Origin: an uncultured Clostridia bacterium
GTDB lineage: Bacteria; Bacillota; Clostridia; TANB77; CAG-508
Direction: 5' to 3'
DNA length: 6,300 nt
NCBI GenBank assembly: GCA_947628925.1
Contig: CANRBU010000069.1
Coordinates: 1 to 6,300 of the forward strand
Shown: in pieces, positions 1 to 5,395 of the stretch
Numbering within the stretch: the first letter of the stretch is position 1
Layout of the letters: each line of letters begins with the position of its first letter
Translations under genes and position numbers: made by a program
The notes under the pieces: model-generated
What the model was told of the DNA's origin: nothing
The model's input: the letters and a program-made list of their open reading frames with translations, nothing else
Databases searched by the model: none

Positions 1-10
1 ATTAAAACTA

Positions 11-39
11 TTGACAGAGATGAATTTTTTTGATAAAAC
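11..39 (+). promoter_or_regulatory. Probable sigma-A-type promoter of the pyrBI operon
   Basis: A perfect TTGACA -35 box at 11-16 is followed, after a 17-base spacer, by TAAAAC at 34-39, which matches four of six -10 consensus positions. A TG dinucleotide at 31-32, one base upstream of the -10, fits an extended -10. The spacer contains a run of seven T. Transcription would start near 45-47, about 60 bases before the pyrB start. This is a motif reading only; no other promoter-like pair is seen in the leader. Confidence 0.6.
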
Positions 40-57
40 ATAAAAGATAAAATTTTA

Positions 58-81
58 GGCAAAAAAGTAGAAAATTTTGCC
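58..81 (+). promoter_or_regulatory. Hairpin in the pyrB 5' leader
   Basis: GGCAAAA at 58-64 can pair with TTTTGCC at 75-81 around a ten-base loop. It sits just upstream of the pyrB ribosome-binding site (AGGAAGG, 89-95). There is no T-run after it, so it is not an intrinsic terminator. It could influence mRNA stability or ribosome access. No PyrR-binding consensus is recognisable, so any link with pyrimidine control is speculative. Confidence 0.35.
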
Positions 82-104
82 AATAGAAAGGAAGGATATA
101 AAAC

Positions 105-1016
105 ATGAAGCACTTAATTGATATTAAAGATTTAACAGTCGAAGAAATTGATGAATTAATCAAAGTAGCCAAAGACATTATGCAATTTCCTGATAAATAT
201 TCAGAGAAATGCAAGCATAAAAAGTTGGCTACTTTATTTTTTGAGCCAAGTACAAGGACAAGGCTTAGCTTTGAAGCAGCAATGCTAGATTTAGGTGGAA
301 GTGTAATAGGATTTTCAGATTCAAATTCAAGTTCTGTTTCAAAAGGAGAAACTGTATCAGATACTACTATAATAGTAGGAGGATATGCAGACATAATAGC
401 AATGAGACATCCAAAAGAAGGAGCACCACTAGTAGCATCTTTAAAATCAGATATACCAATAATTAATGCAGGTGATGGTGGTCATAACCACCCAACACAA
501 ACTTTAACAGATTTACTAACAATTGCATGTGAGAAAAATAGATTAGATAATCTAACAATAGGTTTGTGTGGAGATTTGAAATTTGGAAGAACAGTACATT
601 CACTTATAACAGCAATGGTAAGATATAAAAATATAAAATTTGTATTAATTTCACCAGATGAATTAAAAATTCCAGAATATATAAAAGAAGATGTGTTAGA
701 TAAAAATAATATAGAATATGTTGAAACAAACAGTTTAGAAGAACATATGGACAAACTAGATATTTTATATATGACTAGAGTTCAAAAAGAAAGATTCTTT
801 AATGAAGAAGATTATCTTAGATTAAAAGATTATTATGTATTAGACAAAAGCAAATTAGAAAAAGCAAAAACAGATTTAGCAATATTACATCCTTTACCAA
901 GAGTTAATGAAATTTCAACTGAAGTAGATGATGACCCAAGAGCATGCTACTTTAAACAAGCAAGATATGGTAAATTCATTAGAATGGCACTTATCTTAAA
1001 GTTATTGAATATTTAG
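105..1016 (+). CDS. pyrB: Aspartate carbamoyltransferase catalytic subunit
   Basis: This is the cytoplasmic catalytic chain of aspartate transcarbamoylase, which joins carbamoyl phosphate and L-aspartate to give N-carbamoyl-L-aspartate, the committed step of de novo pyrimidine synthesis. The 303-residue length is normal for the family. The carbamoyl-phosphate signature FEPSTRTR is at 46-53, the SVSKGET loop that reaches into the neighbouring active site at 77-83, RH at 101-102, HPTQ at 129-132, the GRT arginine at 162, the aspartate-binding TRVQKER segment at 224-230, and HPLPRVNEI at 262-270. All expected catalytic motifs are present, and the aspartate-loop signature separates it from ornithine carbamoyltransferase. 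The ATG start follows AAAGGAAGG with suitable spacing. pyrI follows after 23 bases, so the two subunits are probably co-transcribed and form an allosteric PyrB/PyrI holoenzyme. Confidence 0.97.
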   Translation: MKHLIDIKDLTVEEIDELIKVAKDIMQFPDKYSEKCKHKKLATLFFEPSTRTRLSFEAAMLDLGGSVIGFSDSNSSSVSKGETVSDTTIIVGGYADIIAMRHPKEGAPLVASLKSDIPIINAGDGGHNHPTQTLTDLLTIACEKNRLDNLTIGLCGDLKFGRTVHSLITAMVRYKNIKFVLISPDELKIPEYIKEDVLDKNNIEYVETNSLEEHMDKLDILYMTRVQKERFFNEEDYLRLKDYYVLDKSKLEKAKTDLAILHPLPRVNEISTEVDDDPRACYFKQARYGKFIRMALILKLLNI

Positions 1017-1039
1017 TATTTTTGAAAAGGAGAAAGTAA

Positions 1040-1459
1040 ATGAATATAGATAGTATAAAAAATGGGATTGTAATAGATCATATTAGAGCACAAAAAGGAA
1101 TAGAAATTTATAAAGCTTTAAAATTAGATGAACTAGATTGCTCAGTTGCAATTATTACAAATGCAAAAAGTAAAAAGATGGGAAGAAAAGATATAATAAA
1201 AATAGATAAGAATATTGACCTAGATTTAAATATTTTAGGATATTTAGATTCAAATATCACAATAAATATTATCAAAGATGATAAAATAGCTGAAAAATAT
1301 CATGTAGAATTACCAAAAGAAATAGTAAATGTTATAAAATGCAAAAATCCAAGATGTATTACATCTATTGAAACAGAATTACCACAGGTTTTTGTTTTAA
1401 CAGATAAGGAGAAAAGTTCATATAGGTGTTTATACTGCGAAACATTGGTTGAAAAATAA
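1040..1459 (+). CDS. pyrI: Aspartate carbamoyltransferase regulatory subunit
   Basis: This is the non-catalytic regulatory chain of aspartate transcarbamoylase. In characterised relatives it binds nucleotide effectors and holds catalytic trimers together through a zinc domain. The 139-residue length is close to the usual ~150. The N-terminal allosteric domain shows VIDHIRAQKG at 11-20 and KKMGRKDIIKI at 45-55, both typical of PyrI. The C-terminal zinc domain has all four ligands, C101, C106, C130 and C133, in a C-x4-C-x23-C-x2-C arrangement. The ATG follows a good AAAAGGAG site at 1025-1032. The stop codon lies inside the first copy of an 18-base direct repeat, and an intrinsic terminator follows, so pyrI closes the operon. 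Many Bacillus-type Firmicutes lack PyrI; its presence points to a clostridial lineage (inference). Confidence 0.96.
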   Translation: MNIDSIKNGIVIDHIRAQKGIEIYKALKLDELDCSVAIITNAKSKKMGRKDIIKIDKNIDLDLNILGYLDSNITINIIKDDKIAEKYHVELPKEIVNVIKCKNPRCITSIETELPQVFVLTDKEKSSYRCLYCETLVEK

Positions 1460-1508
1460 TTACAATTCTTTTCCAACCTAAATAGAAATATGAAAAATAA
1501 TTACAATT
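1450..1508 (+). repeat. 18-base direct repeat spanning the pyrI stop codon
   Basis: Positions 1450-1467 and 1491-1508 are identical over 18 bases (TGAAAAATAATTACAATT), offset by 41 bases. The first copy contains the last pyrI codons and the TAA stop; the second runs into the left arm of the terminator hairpin. The DNA is very AT-rich, but 18 exact bases this close together suggest a small local duplication. Confidence 0.75.
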
Positions 1509-1553
1509 TTGGCTTTTGAAAACTTCGTTTTCTTAGCCAAAATTTATTTTTTT
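1505..1553 (+). terminator. Rho-independent terminator of the pyrBI operon
   Basis: A two-part hairpin is visible. The outer stem AATTTTGGCT (1505-1514) pairs perfectly with AGCCAAAATT (1535-1544). After a small internal loop, GAAAAC (1518-1523) pairs with GTTTTC (1527-1532) around a TTC loop. The hairpin is followed by TATTTTTTT, ending in seven T at 1547-1553. It lies 45 bases after the pyrI stop and insulates the pyrimidine operon from the mur genes. Confidence 0.9.
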
Positions 1554-1595
1554 CTTAAACCAAATAAAAATTTAGAATAAAAATTTTTAAAACTC

Positions 1596-1624
1596 TATAC
1601 AAAAAATAAAAAAAGATATATAAT
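1596..1624 (+). promoter_or_regulatory. Probable promoter of the murE-mraY-ftsW-murG operon
   Basis: A perfect TATAAT -10 box lies at 1619-1624. Seventeen bases upstream is TATACA at 1596-1601, a four-of-six match to the -35 consensus. Transcription would start near 1631, giving a leader of about 57 bases. Because the region is very AT-rich, chance matches are likely, but a promoter is needed between the pyrBI terminator and murE. Confidence 0.5.
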
Positions 1625-1633
1625 ATACTAGAA

Positions 1634-1665
1634 TTGTTGACAAAATTTTGGCAACAAGACATATT
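1634..1665 (+). promoter_or_regulatory. Second possible murE promoter overlapping an inverted repeat
   Basis: A perfect TTGACA lies at 1637-1642, with CATATT (four of six) at 1660-1665 after 17 bases. The same stretch holds an inverted repeat, TTGTTG (1634-1639) and CAACAA (1652-1657), around a centre that includes the palindrome CAAAATTTTG (1641-1650). The element could be a second promoter, a repressor site, or a small leader hairpin made from the upstream promoter. The sequence alone does not choose between these. Confidence 0.35.
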
Positions 1666-1687
1666 AAAAACGAGAGGATGACTCGAG

Positions 1688-3160
1688 ATGGAATTAAAAA
1701 AATTACTAGTAGGCCTAGAAGGGCTAAAAGTGAAAGGAAGTTTAGAAAAAGACATACAGGGACTAGACAAAAATTCAAAAGAAATTAAGGAGAATTATTT
1801 ATTTATCGCAATTAAAGGTTTTGCAACAGATGGGCATACATTTATAACAGATGCAGTAAAAAATGGAGCAACAGCAATTATGGTAGAAGAAGGTTGTGAC
1901 TTAAAAGCAATAAAAGTACCAGAAGATGTTACAATTATTATGGCTAAAGATACAAGAGAAGCATTAGCAATTTGCTCTTCAAATTTTTATAAAAACCCAT
2001 CATCAAAATTCAAACTAATTGGTGTAACAGGAACCAAAGGAAAAACTACAACAACATTTATGATTAAAGAGATATTAGAAAAAGCCGGAAAAAAAGTAGG
2101 ACTAATTGGAACTATTGCAACATATATAAATGGTAAAAAATTAAAAGATAGTGATAGAACAACACCAGAAAGCTTAGAGTTACAACAATTATTTAGCCAA
2201 ATGGTTGAAGAAGGTGTTGAAGTTGTTGTAATGGAAGTATCTTCACAAAGTTTAAAATTACATAGAGTAGATGGATGTCAATTTGATATAGTACTATTTA
2301 CAAACTTTTCAGAAGACCATATAAGCAAAAACGAACATCCAAATATGGAAGATTATTTCCAATCAAAATTAAAATTATTTGAAATGTGCAAAAATGGAAT
2401 TGTAAATGTAGATGACTTACATGGAGCTAAAATTCCAGCATTATTTCCACAAAGTAATATTACAACTTATGGAATAGATAATTTTGCAAATGTATTAGCT
2501 AAAGATATTACAATTACAAATGCATATGTTGATTTCAAAGTAAAAATAACAGATAGAAATGAAAGAATAAAAACAGGAATACCAGGAAGATTTAGTGTAT
2601 ATAATTCATTAGCAGCAATTTGTGTAGCAAAGCAATTTGATATTTCACCAGAAGTTATAAAAGATGCACTATTAGAGGTGAGAGTACCAGGAAGATCAGA
2701 ACTTGTAAATAATAAAAAAGATTTGACTATTATGATTGATTATGCACATTCACCAGAAAGTTTGCAAAATATATTGCAAGCAACTAAGAGTTATACTCGT
2801 GGTAGAGTTATTTCAGTATTTGGATGTGGTGGAGATAGAGATAGTGGAAAAAGACCAATAATGGGCGAAATTTCAGGTAAAATAGCAGATTATACTATTA
2901 TAACATCAGATAATCCACGAACAGAAGAACCACAAAAAATTGTAGACCAAATTGAAGAAGGAATAAAAAAGACTAAAGGCAAATATGAAGTTATTGTTGA
3001 TAGAACACAAGCCATAGAAAAAGCAATTAGTATGGCAAACAAAAAAGATATTATCATATTAGCAGGAAAAGGTCATGAACCATATCAAGAAATCAATGGA
3101 GTAAAATATCCATTTGATGAAAGAATAATTGTACGTGAAATAATAGAAAAAAATGGATAA
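1688..3160 (+). CDS. murE: UDP-MurNAc-tripeptide synthetase (predicted meso-DAP-adding)
   Basis: This cytoplasmic Mur ligase uses ATP to add the third stem-peptide residue to UDP-MurNAc-L-Ala-D-Glu. At 490 residues it is full length. The N-terminal UDP-binding domain covers roughly 1-108. The central ATPase domain has the P-loop GVTGTKGKTT at 112-121, the substrate motif TTPESLELQ at 158-166, and SEDH at 208-211. K227 in the YFQSKLKLF segment fits the lysine that is carbamylated in this family. The C-terminal domain carries DYAHSPESL at 351-359 and DNPRTEEP at 408-415. DNPR with its arginine is the signature associated with meso-diaminopimelate rather than lysine, so DAP-type peptidoglycan is inferred. 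The ATG start has GAGAGG ten bases upstream; an ATG at 1678 is out of frame. It is the first gene of the cell-wall operon. Confidence 0.96.
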   Translation: MELKKLLVGLEGLKVKGSLEKDIQGLDKNSKEIKENYLFIAIKGFATDGHTFITDAVKNGATAIMVEEGCDLKAIKVPEDVTIIMAKDTREALAICSSNFYKNPSSKFKLIGVTGTKGKTTTTFMIKEILEKAGKKVGLIGTIATYINGKKLKDSDRTTPESLELQQLFSQMVEEGVEVVVMEVSSQSLKLHRVDGCQFDIVLFTNFSEDHISKNEHPNMEDYFQSKLKLFEMCKNGIVNVDDLHGAKIPALFPQSNITTYGIDNFANVLAKDITITNAYVDFKVKITDRNERIKTGIPGRFSVYNSLAAICVAKQFDISPEVIKDALLEVRVPGRSELVNNKKDLTIMIDYAHSPESLQNILQATKSYTRGRVISVFGCGGDRDSGKRPIMGEISGKIADYTIITSDNPRTEEPQKIVDQIEEGIKKTKGKYEVIVDRTQAIEKAISMANKKDIIILAGKGHEPYQEINGVKYPFDERIIVREIIEKNG

Positions 3161-3229
3161 AATATAAATAAAACGTGCAAACAGAGAATAAAATATACAA
3201 AGTAAGCAAATACGAAAGGTTTGATAAAA

Positions 3230-4210
3230 TTGAATTTTGAAATAGAAGTATTGCTAGTTTCATTTGTAATATCTATTATATTAGGGATGATAACAATACC
3301 AATATTAAGAAGATTAAAAGTAGGGCAAATTGAAAGAGATGATGGACCAGCATCACATTTAAAAAAGCAAGGTACACCAACAATGGGTGGAATTATCATC
3401 ATTATTTCAATGCTAATTGGAACAATAGCAACTGCAATTTACTTACAAGCAACTAATCAGCAGATGTTAGCACAGCAATTACTGCCAATGTTATTATTAA
3501 CACTGGGCTTTGGAGTAATAGGCTTTATAGATGATTATAAAAAATTAGTATTAAAAAATACAGATGGTTTAAAACCAAGTTATAAAATGTTAGGGTTGTT
3601 AGTTATTTCAGTTGCATATGTATTATATTTAGTTGAAGGCGCAAAACTAGGTACACAAACATATATACCAATTTTAAAAACATATATTACATTACCTATG
3701 TATGTATATGTGCCAGCGGCAATATGTGTTGTTTTAGCAACCACAAATGCAATTAATTTAACAGATGGAGTAGATGGTCTATCTTCTAGCATTTCTGTTA
3801 TTATTATCACATGCTTGACAGTAATTAGTATGTTAAGGGGAATTGCGGAAGTTTCAATATTTGGTAGTATTGTAATAGGATCTATATTAGGATTTTTAAT
3901 ATTTAATTTGCACCCAGCAAAAGTAATTATGGGTGATACAGGTTCACTTTTAATTGGAGGTGTGATTTCTGCACTTGCATTATATTTAAAAATGCCACTT
4001 ATATTATTGGTTATTGCGTTAATACCAGTAATAGAGACAATGTCTGTAATTATGCAAGTTGCATATTTTAAAAAGACGGGAAAAAGGATTTTCAAAATGG
4101 CTCCAATACATCATCATTTTGAGTTATCAGGATGGAAAGAAAATAAAGTTGTAATTGTTTTTAGTATTGCAACTCTAGTTTTATGTATTATTGGATTAAA
4201 AATTATATAA
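3230..4210 (+). CDS. mraY: Phospho-MurNAc-pentapeptide transferase (lipid I synthase)
   Basis: This integral membrane enzyme transfers phospho-MurNAc-pentapeptide from UDP onto undecaprenyl phosphate, making lipid I on the inner face of the membrane. The protein is about 326 residues with many hydrophobic segments. Numbered from the TTG at 3230, it shows ERDDGP (35-40) and GTPTMGG (48-54) in the first cytoplasmic loop, the catalytic DDYKK (101-105), NAINLTDGVDGL (173-184), GDTGS (235-239), and the HHH triplet (294-296) within APIHHHFELSGWKE. These are the hallmark MraY motifs. The start is uncertain: a TTG at 3221 is in frame and would add three residues, but it lies one base from the GAAAGG site (3214-3219), whereas the TTG at 3230 has ten-base spacing. 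No ATG is suitable. About 70 bases separate it from murE and 19 from ftsW. Confidence 0.95.
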   Translation: MNFEIEVLLVSFVISIILGMITIPILRRLKVGQIERDDGPASHLKKQGTPTMGGIIIIISMLIGTIATAIYLQATNQQMLAQQLLPMLLLTLGFGVIGFIDDYKKLVLKNTDGLKPSYKMLGLLVISVAYVLYLVEGAKLGTQTYIPILKTYITLPMYVYVPAAICVVLATTNAINLTDGVDGLSSSISVIIITCLTVISMLRGIAEVSIFGSIVIGSILGFLIFNLHPAKVIMGDTGSLLIGGVISALALYLKMPLILLVIALIPVIETMSVIMQVAYFKKTGKRIFKMAPIHHHFELSGWKENKVVIVFSIATLVLCIIGLKII

Positions 4211-4229
4211 ACAAAGGAAGGAGACTAAT

Positions 4230-5342
4230 ATGGCAAAGACAAAATCAGGTAAGTTTTCAAGTTTTTTAAATAACCCCATAGATTTTACTTTGTTAATTAC
4301 CATTATTATATTATTAGGCATTGGTCTAATTATGGTATTATCTGCAAGTTCACCATCAGCTTTAGCAGAGACAAGTGATAGTTATCGCTTTTTTAACAAA
4401 CAATTAATATTTGCTGTATTAGGTGTAATTGCAATGATGGCAATCTCAAAGATTGACTATCGTTTTTATAAAAAATTTTATATACATGCATGGATTGTTG
4501 CACTTTTATTGCTTATTGCAGTAAAGATAGTTGGAAAAACAATTAATGGTTCACAAAGGTGGATATATGTTACAGACACATTATCATTTCAACCATCAGA
4601 GATAGTTAAATTTTTAGTAATTGTATTTTATGCAGGAATTTTAGTAAAAAACAGAGATGAATTACCTTATTTTTTTAAAGGGTTAGTTAAACATTTTTCT
4701 CTTTTAATACCACTATTATTTTTCTTAATGATACAACCACACTTTAGTGCATCAATTGTAATAGTAGGAATTGTGTGTGTAATGATGATTGTTGCAGGTT
4801 GCAAATTTTCGCAATTTTTAGCAGTTGGTGGAGGTATAGGTATACCTGCAGGAGTATTGCTAGTAGTTAAATCACCATATAGATTGCAAAGAGTATTAAC
4901 ATTTTTAGACCCATGGAAAGATGCAGAAGGAACAGGATGGCAAGTAATACAGAGTTTATATGCCATTGGTTCTGGAGGCTTGTTTGGAGTAGGCTTAGGT
5001 GAAAGTAAACAAAAATATTTATACATACCAGAACCTCATAATGACTTTATTTTTTCAATTGTAGGAGAAGAATTAGGCTTTATAGGTTGTGCAGCTATTA
5101 TTATATTATTTGCTATATTTATTTGGAGAGGTGTTTTAATTGCAATGAAAGCACCTGATATGTTTGGAAGCTTATTAGCAGTAGGAATTACTGCATTAGT
5201 AGGAATACAAGTAATTATTAATATAGCAGTTGTAACTTCATCAATGCCACCAACAGGAATGCCTTTACCGTTTTTCAGTTATCGGTGGAACAGCACTATT
5301 TATTCTACTCTGCCAGATGGGGGTATTGCTGAATATCTCTAG
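4230..5342 (+). CDS. ftsW: SEDS-family peptidoglycan glycosyltransferase FtsW/SpoVE, frameshifted near its C-terminus
   Basis: This polytopic membrane protein of the SEDS family polymerises lipid II with a partner penicillin-binding protein at the septum. The frame codes for 370 residues. It shows hydrophobic helices from about residue 17, NGSQRWI (106-112), QPSEIVK (121-127), QPHFSAS (169-175), the RVLTFLDPWKD loop (221-231), GTGWQVIQSLYAIGSGGLFGVGLG (234-257), and PEPHNDFIFSIVGEELG (268-284). D272 in the last corresponds to the aspartate essential in SEDS enzymes. After PLPFFSY (345-351) the frame gives an unrelated 19-residue tail. An extra base near 5282-5283 explains this, because the next frame restores the conserved end. 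The start has AAGGAG at 4218-4223. Next to murG it fits either the division FtsW or the sporulation paralogue SpoVE; homology alone does not decide. Confidence 0.9.
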   Translation: MAKTKSGKFSSFLNNPIDFTLLITIIILLGIGLIMVLSASSPSALAETSDSYRFFNKQLIFAVLGVIAMMAISKIDYRFYKKFYIHAWIVALLLLIAVKIVGKTINGSQRWIYVTDTLSFQPSEIVKFLVIVFYAGILVKNRDELPYFFKGLVKHFSLLIPLLFFLMIQPHFSASIVIVGIVCVMMIVAGCKFSQFLAVGGGIGIPAGVLLVVKSPYRLQRVLTFLDPWKDAEGTGWQVIQSLYAIGSGGLFGVGLGESKQKYLYIPEPHNDFIFSIVGEELGFIGCAAIIILFAIFIWRGVLIAMKAPDMFGSLLAVGITALVGIQVIINIAVVTSSMPPTGMPLPFFSYRWNSTIYSTLPDGGIAEYL

Positions 5343-5361
5343 AGCTTGTGCAAAAGGATAA
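5284..5361 (+). other. ftsW: Displaced C-terminal end of ftsW, in the next frame after a one-base insertion
   Basis: Reading from 5284 in the frame one base later than ftsW gives GGTALFILLCQMGVLLNISR followed by ACAKG and a TAA stop at 5359-5361. This matches the usual SEDS ending, SYGGT plus a last membrane helix ending in GxLLNISR. Removing T5282 or C5283 would join it to SY at residues 350-351 and give a normal 376-residue protein whose stop lies 34 bases before the murG start. Confidence 0.85.
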
Positions 5362-5395
5362 AAGTTTAGTTGTGACTTAGAAAGGAAGGAAAAGT

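Noticed and set aside
1460..1687. Riboswitch or small RNA in the pyrI-murE intergenic region
   Set aside because: Apart from the terminator, promoter boxes and small inverted repeat, the 228 bases are low-complexity A/T with no recognisable riboswitch core, T-box or tRNA-like fold.
1678..1788. Short out-of-frame ORF starting at the ATG just upstream of murE
   Set aside because: Its ATG directly abuts the GAGAGG site with no spacing. The frame overlaps murE and gives a basic, low-information peptide of about 36 residues. The murE ATG at 1688 has proper spacing.
3161..3229. Possible separate promoter between murE and mraY
   Set aside because: The 69-base gap is AT-rich and holds weak -10-like strings only; no paired -35 or terminator is seen, so co-transcription with murE is simpler.
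5279..5290. Programmed +1 ribosomal frameshift site in ftsW
   Set aside because: No slippery sequence, stop codon in the A site, or internal Shine-Dalgarno stimulator is visible, and the shifted P-site tRNA would not re-pair. Kept only as a remote alternative to an indel.
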